Below, one piece after another: positions 1 to 8,377 of a DNA stretch of 60,714 nt. Under the pieces are notes generated by a model. It saw only the letters and a program-made list of their open reading frames with translations, was not told where the DNA came from and did no database searches. The stretch comes from Stutzerimonas chloritidismutans AW-1 (lineage in GTDB: Bacteria; Pseudomonadota; Gammaproteobacteria; Pseudomonadales; Pseudomonadaceae). The stretch covers positions 1 through 60,714 of the forward strand of contig NZ_AOFQ01000051.1 of assembly GCF_000495915.1 (NCBI RefSeq), in the 5' to 3' direction. A program made the position numbers and the translations under genes. Numbering within the stretch: position 1 is the first letter of the stretch; each line of letters begins with the position of its first letter.

Positions 1-575
1 CCGATTTTCGTTCGGGGGAAGTGGCTGGAACCCGCGCCATTGCTGCGTTTGAGCACTTCCCCCTAATGCGTAATTCCCCATAACCACTACGCACTTCCCC
101 CGAACGGGGGAATTCACTTCCCCATAACCGATTTTCGTTCGGGGGAAGTGGCTGGAACCCGCGCCATTGCTGCGTTTGAGCACTTCCCCCTAATGCGTAA
201 TTCCCCATAACCACTACGCACTTCCCCCGAACGGGGGAATTCACTTCCCCATAACCGATTTTCGTTCGGGGGAAGTGGCTGGAACCCGCGCCATTGCTGC
301 GTTTGAGCACTTCCCCCTAATGCGTAATTCCCCATAACCACTACGCACTTCCCCCGAACGGGGGAATTCACTTCCCCATAACCGATTTTCGTTCGGGGGA
401 AGTGGCTGGAACCCGCGCCATTGCTGCGTTTGAGCACTTCCCCCTAATGCGTAATTCCCCATAACCACTACGCACTTCCCCCGAACGGGGGAATTCACTT
501 CCCCATAACCGATTTTCGTTCGGGGGAAGTGGCTGGAACCCGAGCCATTGCTGCGTTTGAGCACTTCGCCCTAAT
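1..575. repeat. 127-bp tandem repeat array (4 full copies plus a decayed fifth)
   Basis: Copies begin at 1, 128, 255, 382 and 509. The first four are identical by eye. The fifth stops at about 575 and has substitutions (GAG for GCG in the middle, CTTCGCCC for CTTCCCCC). Each unit holds six versions of a short word, (C)ACTTCCCC or AATTCCCC, in both orientations. A perfect 15-bp inverted repeat, CGTTCGGGGGAAGTG at unit positions 9-23 and its complement at 92-106, could fold into a long-armed cruciform. The layout resembles iterons or a protein-loading site of a mobile element, but no replication gene is in view. The array may continue left of the window. Open frames inside it are produced by the repeat itself. 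Confidence 0.95.
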
Positions 576-586
576 CCACAGTGGCG

Positions 587-772
587 TCACTGTGTTTTGT
601 TGAGAGTGTCCGCAAGATTCGCTAGGCGAAGGGTCTCTGCGGCTGAAATCGACCCTTCACATTGCCCTATTACCTTGGTTGCCCGGTTCATCGTATTGGT
701 CATAGTGCGGCGTAACGAGCGGTTTTCCTGAGCCGCTTTTCGTAGGTCCGCAAGCAGCCTCTCGTAGTGCAT
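587..772 (-). CDS. small hypothetical protein of the mobile-element backbone
   Basis: A 61-residue, probably helical protein rich in Arg, Leu and Ala, with no signal peptide or membrane segment. I prefer the ATG at 772 because a GAGG ribosome site sits five bases upstream. An in-frame GTG at 778 would overlap that site. It lies directly downstream of the MobI-like gene on the same strand (about 50 bp gap) and runs towards the repeat array, so the two are probably co-transcribed. I do not recognise a family. The location suggests an accessory backbone gene of an integrative element. Confidence 0.5.
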   Translation of the reverse strand: MHYERLLADLRKAAQENRSLRRTMTNTMNRATKVIGQCEGSISAAETLRLANLADTLNKTQ

Positions 773-820
773 CGCCACCTCACGAACCTCGTGGGGCAGA
801 CAGTTAAATGTCGCAGCCTT

Positions 821-1147
821 TTAGGTGAAGCCCTCGCCTTTTGGCATCTCGGCGGTGAGGTTTTGACCGATCCTGACTGGCGATCCAGGTCTTAGCTTCT
901 TGGCTACGGAACGTGATTTTTCTGTGTCCTTCACATTGACCTTTTTTATCCAGGTCGCTACCCAGCAGGTAGGCGTCTTGACTCTTACCGAGATCATCAG
1001 ATGCGTGCGTAGCTTTCGTCCTTCTATACGCTCAATCAGCCAGTTCGCATGCTCAAGGTAGGCCGCTGCTACAGCCATAGCAGCCTCGTATAGAGCCTGG
1101 TACTGCTCGTCCAAAGGGTGGTCGATTCTTAGTTTTTTGGGGCTCAT
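821..1147 (-). CDS. hypothetical protein, possibly MobI-like (conjugative element backbone)
   Basis: A 108-residue protein starting at ATG 1147. The N-terminal half is helical (an EQYQALYEAAMAVAAAYLEHA-like stretch at about residues 14-34). The C-terminal half looks like beta strands with WVATW at about 62-66 and a basic KKLRPGSPVRIG segment. This helix-then-strand layout reminds me of the small MobI proteins of SXT/IncA-C elements, which act at oriT in conjugative DNA processing, but I could not confirm that. No clear Shine-Dalgarno is visible. A perfect 7-2-7 palindrome lies eight bases before the start, as expected for an autoregulated promoter. It is divergent from nothing: the upstream DNA is the broken hydroxy-acid dehydrogenase. 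Confidence 0.45.
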   Translation of the reverse strand: MSPKKLRIDHPLDEQYQALYEAAMAVAAAYLEHANWLIERIEGRKLRTHLMISVRVKTPTCWVATWIKKVNVKDTEKSRSVAKKLRPGSPVRIGQNLTAEMPKGEGFT

Positions 1148-1154
1148 GACGTAT

Positions 1155-1228
1155 TCCGAAAAATTTCGGAGAAGCATGTCAAACCGTTCGGTGGCAGGGC
1201 GCGCCAAACTTACAAGAATCTTGTAAGA
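1155..1228. other. two palindromes at the mobile-element / catabolic-block junction
   Basis: Perfect palindrome 1 is TCCGAAA-AA-TTTCGGA at 1155-1170. Perfect palindrome 2 is CTTACAAG-AAT-CTTGTAAG at 1210-1228. The second sits exactly where the coding similarity of the hydroxy-acid dehydrogenase stops: its reading frame is normal up to GGVRGGLDV and then runs into the palindrome. That position fits a recombination end site (8-bp arms, 3-bp centre), although an operator for the gene starting at 1147 is an alternative, especially for palindrome 1. Confidence 0.6.
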
Positions 1229-2189
1229 CGTCGAGCCCGCCACGCACACCGCCGTCCATAAAGACTTCAGTTTTGTCGCCAACGGCGGCGACAACCTCCG
1301 GTAGCTTGCGGATCGTGGACGACACGCTATCCAACTGGCGTGCGCCGTGGTTGGAAACCACGATGCCATCGGCACCCACATCGACCGCCGACTGCGCGTC
1401 ACGGCCTTCAAGAATGCCTTTGATCAGGATGCGACCCTTCCAGATCGTGCGCACCCATTCGATGTCCTTCCATGTCACCGTGTTGTCGTAGTTGTTATCG
1501 ACCCACTCCTTGTAGGCGTTCAGGTCAGCCCCTTCGGAGACAAGATCGGCGTAGTTGCCAAAGGCATGCGGCTTGCCCCGCATGCCCACGTCATAGACCC
1601 AGCCAGGGCGGGTCATGACCTGCCAGCCACGCATCAGGGCACCTCTTAGGTTCTTCTCAAACAAGCCATTGCGCGTATCGCGGTGCCGCATCCCGGCCAC
1701 CGGCAGGTCAACGGTAAACACCAGCGTCTGGCATCCAGCCGCCATGGCGCGCTCCAGCAAGCCCTGTACGGCCTTGCGATCCTTGACCATGTACAACTGA
1801 AACCAGAAGGGTTTTTCCGCCGCCCGAGCCACTTCATCCACCGGGCAGATGCCGACGGTGGACAAGGTGAACGGCACGTCGACTCGATTGGCAGCGCGCA
1901 CGCCTTGCACTTCACCACGGCGCTTGAACATACCGGCCAAACCAACGGGTGCCAGAATCACCGGCATGGCGGCGCGCTCTCCTGCCAGGGTGGTCGCGGT
2001 GTCGATACGTGAAACATCGCGCAGGACGTTGTGCTTGAGCGTGATACGCGCAAAGTCACTGACATTGCGCGCCAGCGTCAGCTCGTCATTGGCACCGCCG
2101 TCGATATAGTCGAACAAAAAACGGGGCAGCGCCTTGTCGGCCAGACGGCGGTAGTCGCGGGAAGTGGCGGGAACGACGTTATAGGTCAT
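1179..2189 (-). pseudogene. FMN-dependent alpha-hydroxy-acid dehydrogenase (LldD family), C-terminally truncated
   Basis: Family members oxidise L-2-hydroxy acids (lactate, mandelate, glycolate) to 2-oxo acids using FMN. The first about 320 residues are normal: the start resembles other LldD proteins, PVGLAGM and the TVDLPVAGMRHRDTRNG flavin-site segment are present, and the catalytic His is in SNHGARQLD. The barrel ends after MDGGVRGGLDV. The last about 15 residues are read from foreign DNA, so the final helices and the GR(P/A) flavin-phosphate motif of a roughly 380-residue enzyme are missing. The break coincides with the palindrome at 1210-1228. It is the last gene of the operon that starts with the SDR at 5513, three bases after the aldolase. 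Almost certainly inactive. Confidence 0.9.
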
Positions 2190-2191
2190 GA

Positions 2192-2983
2192 TCAGTATCC
2201 TGTTGACCCGGTAGTGGCTGCCGATCCGGTATAGGTGGCCATGGCGGCCTGATTGGCAGCCAGAATAAAGCCGATGTCAGAGCCAAAGGTCACCATATTG
2301 AACCCGCGCGCGGCCATTTTTTGGGCGTAAGCGGGTGTGGCGTTGTGCATGGCGGCGACCAGGCCGTGGCGTTTGGCGGCGGCGATGATCTGGTCATACA
2401 GCGCCAGCATCTCCGGGCGCTCACTGTCGAACTCCGGCGGTAAGCCATGATCGAAGCCCAGATCCGACGGGCCGACATACACGCCATCCAGCCCTGCTAC
2501 GGCCATAATGGCATCGATGTTTTGCAGCGCCTGACGGGTTTCGATCTGCGCCAGCGCCAGGCAGGTGTCGTTGGCCGAGGCCACATAGGCCGGCCCTTCG
2601 CGCAGCAACCCACGCATCGGGCCAAAGCTGCGCTGCCCCAGCGGCGGATACTTCACCGCGCGGACAAACTGCTGGGCTTCTTCGGCGGTGTTGATCATTG
2701 GGCAAATAATGCCTTGGGCGCCGGCGTCGAGCGCCCGGTAGATCACACCCGGATCATTCCACGGCACACGCACCAACGGCACCGGGGAGTTCTTGGTTCC
2801 GGCCAGCGCGGCGAGCAGGTTGACCAGATCGGGCAGGTCGATAAAGCCGTGGTGCATGTCCAGCGTGATCGAATCCCAAGGCTGAGAGGCCATTACTTCG
2901 GCACTGAGCACATGCGGCAGCCCCAGCCAACCGTTTGTCGTGGCTTTGCCTTCGGCCCAGCGGGCTTTGAGTTTATTGGTCAT
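2192..2983 (-). CDS. HpcH/HpaI-family class II aldolase
   Basis: A 263-residue enzyme of the 4-hydroxy-2-oxo-acid aldolase family, which splits 4-hydroxy-2-oxo acids to pyruvate (or a 2-oxo acid) plus an aldehyde with a divalent metal. Visible family residues are the DMHHGF segment (Asp42, His45), Arg72 in VRVPW, metal ligand Glu148 in AQIETR and metal ligand Asp174 in GPSDLG. Length is typical. A GGAAGAG ribosome site precedes the ATG. It sits between the aldehyde dehydrogenase (upstream) and the broken hydroxy-acid dehydrogenase, so its aldehyde product could feed the former. The true substrate cannot be read from the sequence. Confidence 0.9.
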   Translation of the reverse strand: MTNKLKARWAEGKATTNGWLGLPHVLSAEVMASQPWDSITLDMHHGFIDLPDLVNLLAALAGTKNSPVPLVRVPWNDPGVIYRALDAGAQGIICPMINTAEEAQQFVRAVKYPPLGQRSFGPMRGLLREGPAYVASANDTCLALAQIETRQALQNIDAIMAVAGLDGVYVGPSDLGFDHGLPPEFDSERPEMLALYDQIIAAAKRHGLVAAMHNATPAYAQKMAARGFNMVTFGSDIGFILAANQAAMATYTGSAATTGSTGY

Positions 2984-3125
2984 GTTTTCTCTTCCACTTT
3001 TGAAGGGCGTTGACGCGCTCGGGGTGGGTTGGCAGTGCGGTCATAGACACAGCGCAAGGTATTTGCAGCCATGCCTCGATCCGCACTGCCCCCCCAGATC
3101 AAGTCACGAGATCAAACCAGGTGCT

Positions 3126-4571
3126 CTAGGCACCCAGCATGCCGCCCGTGACGGCCTTGAGAAACTCGCGCGCCATCGCGTCGTGCGGCGACATGATCGG
3201 AGCCGTATTGGAGTCAGCCGCAAGCTCGACACAGCCGCGCGGGTTGGAGAACTCCTTAAAGCCCTCGATGCCGTGATGGCGGCCCATACCGCTCTGCCCA
3301 ACGCCACCAAAGCCGAGATTCTCCTGGGCACCCTGCAAGGAAGCAGAGTTGACGCAGAAACCACCCGACGAAGTGCTGAGGCGTAGGCGCTCGACCAGGT
3401 CCGCCTGATCCGAAAACACGTAGATGCCCAAAGGTCGCTCGCCAGTCTGAATACGCGCAATGGCTTCATCAAAGTGGGTGTAGGTGATGATCGGCAAAAT
3501 CGGGCCAAAGACTTCGTTCTGATCGATCAGCGAACCGGCGGCCGGGTTGATCACCAGGGTGAGCGGCATCCGGCACGCGCCATTGCTCTCGGCGGCGGCC
3601 GAGCCCAGCTCGATAACCTTGCTGGCATCGATGCTCTTGGCATCATCGACATAGCGCTGCAGACGATCAAACTGGCGCTTGTTGATCACCGCGCAATTCA
3701 AGGTGCTGGTGGTGTAGTCACCCAGCCGGGTCTCGACGAATTCTTTAACCAGCCCAACGAATTTATCCAGCGCGCTGGCCGGCACCAGGCAGTGGTCGAC
3801 CGTGATGCACAGCTGGCCGTTCTTGGTCAGTTTGGCCCCCATCATCTGCGCCACGTTTTTCGCCGTAACGGCTTCTTCGGTAAAGACAGTTGGGTTCTTG
3901 CCACCCAGCTCAAGCGTCACCGGCACCAGGTTTTCCGCCGCCTTGCGCATGACTTCACGGCCAATGGCGGTGTTGCCGGTATAGAGCAGGTGATCCCATT
4001 TCAAGGTGCTGAAATGGCGTGCCAGATCAACGCCGCCGTTTTCCACGGAGACACGGTCGCGATCAAACGTGGCCCCAATCATTTCGGCCAGCAATTGCCC
4101 AATCGCCGGCGTTTGCTCAGAAGGCTTGATGATCACGCGGTTGCCTGCAGCGAGCATTTCGCACAAAGGCCCAATCGACAGATCAACCGGGAAGTTCCAG
4201 GCCGGCATATTGCCGATGACGCCCTTGGGCTGGTACTCGATATAGGCCTTGGAACTGCCGTAGAGATGCGGCTCCAGCTCACGATAATCGCGCGCCATCC
4301 AGGCGGATAAGGAGTTGGCGGCGAACTGGGCCCGGCCCGCAACGTTGACCACATCGAACAGGTAAGTGGTGAGCTCGGGGTGATGACCGTAATCACTGTT
4401 CATCGCCTCGGCAATGCGTTTAGCGTTGGCCATCAGCATGCCGGGTATGCGCTGCAGCAGCTCTGCGCGTTCTTCAAGCGATGGGCAAGGGGCCTTGAGA
4501 TAGGCCGCTTTCTGCAGCACGAAGGTTTCTTCGAGGTGGGCGATGGCTTGCTGATCGTTGGGGGTGACCAT
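3126..4571 (-). CDS. aldehyde dehydrogenase, coniferyl-aldehyde-dehydrogenase type (CalB-like)
   Basis: A 481-residue NAD(P)-dependent aldehyde dehydrogenase. Landmarks are the cofactor-entry motif MPAWNFP (122-128), the YTGNTAIG glycine loop (about 197-204), ELGGK with the general base Glu221, and the nucleophile Cys255 in GQLC. The N-terminal region with YGHHPELTTYLFDV and the short overall length match the coniferyl-aldehyde dehydrogenase branch, which oxidises aryl or medium-chain aldehydes. A ribosome site (AAAGGAACGC) precedes the ATG. The 120-bp gap upstream contains GAGCAG-TAAC-CTGCTC (4606-4621), a possible operator or weak hairpin. Confidence 0.9.
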   Translation of the reverse strand: MVTPNDQQAIAHLEETFVLQKAAYLKAPCPSLEERAELLQRIPGMLMANAKRIAEAMNSDYGHHPELTTYLFDVVNVAGRAQFAANSLSAWMARDYRELEPHLYGSSKAYIEYQPKGVIGNMPAWNFPVDLSIGPLCEMLAAGNRVIIKPSEQTPAIGQLLAEMIGATFDRDRVSVENGGVDLARHFSTLKWDHLLYTGNTAIGREVMRKAAENLVPVTLELGGKNPTVFTEEAVTAKNVAQMMGAKLTKNGQLCITVDHCLVPASALDKFVGLVKEFVETRLGDYTTSTLNCAVINKRQFDRLQRYVDDAKSIDASKVIELGSAAAESNGACRMPLTLVINPAAGSLIDQNEVFGPILPIITYTHFDEAIARIQTGERPLGIYVFSDQADLVERLRLSTSSGGFCVNSASLQGAQENLGFGGVGQSGMGRHHGIEGFKEFSNPRGCVELAADSNTAPIMSPHDAMAREFLKAVTGGMLGA

Positions 4572-4694
4572 TTTAGCGTTCCTTTTAAACTACCAGAGTG
4601 GGTGTGAGCAGTAACCTGCTCAGGTGAGCAACTCATACAGCTGGCAAATACAGGCCAATCGCAGACCTGGGTAAGGCAATAGGCCAGATGAGGT

Positions 4695-5513
4695 TTATAG
4701 CGACGGGCCGGCGTATATCTTTTTCACCTTGGCATCCAGGGTGCGTCGCATCAGGCCGGGAAATACGCGGTTGACCCACTCAAGCACACGACTAATACGC
4801 CCGGGGATGGTCATGTACTGGCCCTTGGCAATACCTGCAAACACTTCATCGGTGACCTGTTTAAGGCTTAGGACCGGGATCGTCTGCGAAATGATGCGGT
4901 TTTCATCGGTGCGCGAAGTGCTGAGCTGCTGGGTCATCGGCGTATCAAATTCGCCAGGGCAGACCAGTTGCACTGCAATATTGCGTGGTGTGAGTTCCAG
5001 CCGCAGAGTCTCGGTCAAGCCGACAAGGGCAAACTTTGATCCGCAATAGGCCGCATAGCCAAAGGAGCCAAACTTGCCCGCCAGCGAGGCAATATTGACA
5101 ATGCGCCCGCCGCCTTGGCGATTGAAGTAGGGCAAGGTTGCACGAATGAAATTGATCACGCCGAAGTAGTTGATCTCCATCACCTGACGAAAATCACTCA
5201 AGGCTAACGTATCGAAATAGCCTTCTTTAATGATGCCGGCGGAGTTGATCAGGATATGCGGGGCACCCAGTTGATGGGCAATCTCCTGCAGAGTTTGCTC
5301 ACAGGCCGAGATGTCTGACACATCGCACGAGAAGGTCTCAAGCTTTTGCCCCGCCCTGAGGTACCCGGCAAGATCGGTCTTGACCTGAGCCAGCTTCTTG
5401 CCGTCGCGGGCGACCAGTGCGACTGCAGCATGCTGTGCCAGAAACCGCTGAGCAAGCGCCTTGCCCAAACCGCTGGAGCCGCCGGTGATGATGACCACTT
5501 TACCCTTGTACAT
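4695..5513 (-). CDS. short-chain dehydrogenase/reductase
   Basis: A 272-residue SDR. The NAD(P) loop TGGSSGLG is at 10-17, NSAG at 90-93, catalytic Ser143, Tyr156 and Lys160 (YCGSK). A long C-terminal extension with basic residues (RISRVLEWVNRVFPGLMRRT) resembles the 3-ketodihydrosphingosine-reductase-like branch, whose members act on hydrophobic alcohols or ketones near membranes. It is the first gene of the leftmost operon (SDR, aldehyde dehydrogenase, aldolase, hydroxy-acid dehydrogenase), so it probably oxidises or reduces an early intermediate. The substrate is unknown. Confidence 0.9.
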   Translation of the reverse strand: MYKGKVVIITGGSSGLGKALAQRFLAQHAAVALVARDGKKLAQVKTDLAGYLRAGQKLETFSCDVSDISACEQTLQEIAHQLGAPHILINSAGIIKEGYFDTLALSDFRQVMEINYFGVINFIRATLPYFNRQGGGRIVNIASLAGKFGSFGYAAYCGSKFALVGLTETLRLELTPRNIAVQLVCPGEFDTPMTQQLSTSRTDENRIISQTIPVLSLKQVTDEVFAGIAKGQYMTIPGRISRVLEWVNRVFPGLMRRTLDAKVKKIYAGPSL

Positions 5514-5666
5514 GCGCTGACCTCACTGCCTGTGGGCCAACGACAGCCCCGCTGACGGAGCCACTGCAGCAAGCTGTACAACAAGGCGCATGGCATGCAC
5601 CGGCAAGACGCACGAGGGCGCGTCGGCATTGACTGGTATTCATCATCCACCTCCAATCTATTTTTT

Positions 5667-5939
5667 ATGCAGTGGATACTAGAACTCGCAGTCGCAGTCG
5701 TATTGTCTTTTTGCGCCAACATGCTTACAGCATTCGGCAGGCACTGGAGGGAGCGCCCTAATGAATCAGTGCATGTCGCCACGAAGAATTCATGCCCGCA
5801 GCTAGCCGGGCTGACAGTGATTACCCGACATGGCGGGGACTGGATGCTGTTTGTGTGGACAGAGCGGCACGTTCAGCCACTCGCACAGACACAGCCTAAA
5901 AAAGGCGACCCGAAGGCCGCCAAAAAGCTCACGGAGTAG
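5667..5939 (+). CDS. small hypothetical protein with one membrane segment
   Basis: A 90-residue product starting at ATG 5667. One hydrophobic helix (WILELAVAVVLSFCANML, about residues 3-20) is followed by a soluble tail with HGGDWMLFVWTERHV and a Lys-rich end. It is the only plus-strand gene in a minus-strand region and fills most of the gap 5514-5928. Its stop overlaps the end of the MMPL gene by eleven bases. An in-frame ATG at 5595 has a weak AAGG upstream and would add 24 residues. Codon use is less GC-biased than the neighbours. The composition looks protein-like, but I know no homologue, and it could be spurious. Confidence 0.35.
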   Translation: MQWILELAVAVVLSFCANMLTAFGRHWRERPNESVHVATKNSCPQLAGLTVITRHGGDWMLFVWTERHVQPLAQTQPKKGDPKAAKKLTE

Positions 5940-8370
5940 TGAGTGGAGGGCACGCTGCAGAGGTCGAGACACAGCGTTTTTGCGAGGATGGCAACAACCA
6001 GGCCGCCAGCGCTGGCAAGAGGAGAATGGCTGCGAACGCGTTAACCAGGAACATAAAGGCCAGCAATACGCCCATATCGGCCTGGAACTTGAGCGTAGAG
6101 AACACCCAGGTAGCCACAGACACCGTCATGGTCACCGCCGTGAACAACGAGGCGGTGCCACGCTGCTTGAGGGCCTCGACGAAGGCCGCGCGCAAATCCA
6201 GATTGTGCGCGTGCATCTCATGCTTGATCCGCTCAAACAGATAGATGCCGTAATCCACCCCAACCCCAACTCCCAGTGCGACCACCGGCAAGGTGTTCAC
6301 CTTGAGGCCGATGTCGAGCAGCGCCATCAGCGCATTGCACAGCACCGTCACCAAGGCCAGCGGCAGGATGATGCACAGGGTAATGCGCCAGGAGCGAAAG
6401 CTCAGCAGGCAGAGCAAGGTCACCGAGCCGAACAGGGCCAGGTTGACCCATTTGTCCGCAGTCGCCACCGCCTCGTTGGTCGCTGCCATAACCCCTACGT
6501 TGCCGCTGGCAAGCTGGAATTTCAGCCTGTCAGTGTCATGCTCGGACTTGAATGCCTTGATCCGTTCAATGATGTGCCCGATGGTCGATGCCCGATGGTC
6601 CTCGGTGTACAGCGAGATGGGCATGGCGGTGCAGGTAGAGTTCATCAGCTCATTGCCGAGACGAGTTGCGAAGCCCACACCTTGGGCGATCTGCGCCTGC
6701 TCCTCGGGCACGGTGCGCCACTTGATAAAGGTTTCCGCATTCGCCTGCGTGATCTGGGCGACATAGCCGGCCAGGCCGCGCACCGTTGCGACGCCATCGG
6801 TCTGCTTCATACTGAACTCGAAGTCTTCGACCCGACCCAGTACGTCTCGATCGACACAGGGCGACTCGCTGCCGCCGGCCTCCACCACCACTTGCAGCAG
6901 ATCCACACCAATGGCGAAATTGCTGGTGACCATGGCCACGTCCTGGTTGTAGCGTGAGTCGGCGCGCAGCTCGGGCACGCCCTGCCCCATATCGCCCACC
7001 TTGAGCTTGCCGGCCTGCCACAGCCCGCCGCCCAACAGCGCTAGCGCGGCAACAATGGCCACAACACTGCCCTTGCGCGTGGCCAACCCGCCGAGCCGCT
7101 CCCACAACCAGTCGCCTGCCGTTTCCTTGCCCTGCAGGCGCTCGGTGTCCTTAACCGAGAAGCGCATATAAGACAGCAGAATCGGCAACAGCAGCTTGTT
7201 GGTGAGGATCATCAGGCTGACCCCCAAGGTGGCGGTGATGGCCAGTTCACGAACCATCTCGATCTGCACGAAGGCGATCACCATAAAACCCAGGGCATTG
7301 GCCAACAGGGCCATGGCCCCAGGAATAAACAACTTCTGAAAGCAGTTGCGCGAGGCGGTCACGCTGTCGTGACCGTGTAAGGTTTCCAGCTTCCAGGCGT
7401 TGGTCATCTGCACCGCATGGGACACGCCGATCGAGAAGATCAGAAACGGCACCAGGATCGACATCGGGTCGAGCGCCAGCCCTAGCAGCGGCAACAGGCC
7501 GAGCAACCAGACCACAGGCACCAGCGCGCAAATCAGCGCCCAAGCCGTGAGCATGCGCGAGCCGGAATACCAATAGAGCAACAACGCGGTGATGACGAAG
7601 GCCACGGCGAAGAACAACAGTACGCCGGCGGCCCCCTCGGCGATGTCGCTGACCGACTTGGCGAAGCCGATGATATGGACGCTGATGCCGTCCTTCTCGT
7701 ACTTGGTGCGAATCGCCTCAAGCGCCCTGCCCACCTCCTGCAGGTCGAGCCGTGCGCCGCTGTCCGGATCCACCTCTAACAGGTCGGCCACCACCATCGC
7801 CGAGCCGAGATCGTTGCCGACGATCCGTCCGACCCAGTCAGACTTCAGCACGTTCTCGCGCACTATCTTGAGTTGCTCGGGCGTGCCAGTGAAATCCGCG
7901 GCGACTATATTGCCCCCACGAAAACCGTCCTCCACCACCTCGCTGTAGCGCACGTTGGAGGTAAACAACGAAGTGACCGAGCTGCGCTCCACACCCTTGA
8001 CGTAGAACACCTCCTCGGTTACTTGTCGCAAGGTATCCATGAACGCCGGCTCGAAGATTTCACCCCTGTCATTCTTCAGCGCCAATAGCACCTTGTTAGC
8101 ACCGCCGAAGTCGCCCTGATACTTGAGGAAGGACTGCATGTACTCGTGCTGCAGCGGGATCATCTTGTAGAAGCCTGCCTCCACCTGTAGACGGCTGGAG
8201 GTGAAAGCGAACAGCAGCGTCAGCAGGATGAAGAACACCAGCAGCGCGCGCCGGAAGTGAAAAATCCAGTAGGACACGCGGCCAATTAGGTCGCTGGAAA
8301 AATTCTGCCGGTCGAGTATCTGCTGATCGTCGACAGGCTCAAGCCCACAAGGCTCTTGATCTCTGCTCAT
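5929..8370 (-). CDS. MMPL/RND-family transporter, hydrophobic-substrate type
   Basis: An 813-residue inner-membrane protein with the RND layout: one N-terminal helix (ALLVFFILLTLLFAF), a large periplasmic loop, a five-helix bundle, then a second half of the same kind. The first bundle has the conserved PFLIFSIGVSHAVQM and the second GVGVGVDYGIYLFERI, the sterol-sensing-domain-like motifs of this family. The start is ATG 8370, with GAGG six bases upstream. Longer frames begin inside the YCF48 gene without a ribosome site. It is the last gene of the DUF1302-DUF1329-YCF48-MMPL operon, a set repeatedly found with steroid, terpenoid or other lipophilic-compound degradation genes. Import of a lipid-like substrate is the likely role. 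Confidence 0.92.
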   Translation of the reverse strand: MSRDQEPCGLEPVDDQQILDRQNFSSDLIGRVSYWIFHFRRALLVFFILLTLLFAFTSSRLQVEAGFYKMIPLQHEYMQSFLKYQGDFGGANKVLLALKNDRGEIFEPAFMDTLRQVTEEVFYVKGVERSSVTSLFTSNVRYSEVVEDGFRGGNIVAADFTGTPEQLKIVRENVLKSDWVGRIVGNDLGSAMVVADLLEVDPDSGARLDLQEVGRALEAIRTKYEKDGISVHIIGFAKSVSDIAEGAAGVLLFFAVAFVITALLLYWYSGSRMLTAWALICALVPVVWLLGLLPLLGLALDPMSILVPFLIFSIGVSHAVQMTNAWKLETLHGHDSVTASRNCFQKLFIPGAMALLANALGFMVIAFVQIEMVRELAITATLGVSLMILTNKLLLPILLSYMRFSVKDTERLQGKETAGDWLWERLGGLATRKGSVVAIVAALALLGGGLWQAGKLKVGDMGQGVPELRADSRYNQDVAMVTSNFAIGVDLLQVVVEAGGSESPCVDRDVLGRVEDFEFSMKQTDGVATVRGLAGYVAQITQANAETFIKWRTVPEEQAQIAQGVGFATRLGNELMNSTCTAMPISLYTEDHRASTIGHIIERIKAFKSEHDTDRLKFQLASGNVGVMAATNEAVATADKWVNLALFGSVTLLCLLSFRSWRITLCIILPLALVTVLCNALMALLDIGLKVNTLPVVALGVGVGVDYGIYLFERIKHEMHAHNLDLRAAFVEALKQRGTASLFTAVTMTVSVATWVFSTLKFQADMGVLLAFMFLVNAFAAILLLPALAAWLLPSSQKRCVSTSAACPPLTTP

Positions 8371-8377
8371 ATAAACC

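Noticed and set aside
114..564. Two 107-residue open frames in the repeat array
   Set aside because: They are copies of the same frame read through the 127-bp repeat; composition is set by the repeat, and no ribosome site or independent evidence exists.
1..575. Array considered as CRISPR
   Set aside because: Repeats are 127 bp and contiguous, with no spacers and no cas genes nearby.
5830..6957. 375-residue frame opposite the MMPL gene
   Set aside because: Gln/Arg/His-rich shadow of the MMPL gene; no domain.
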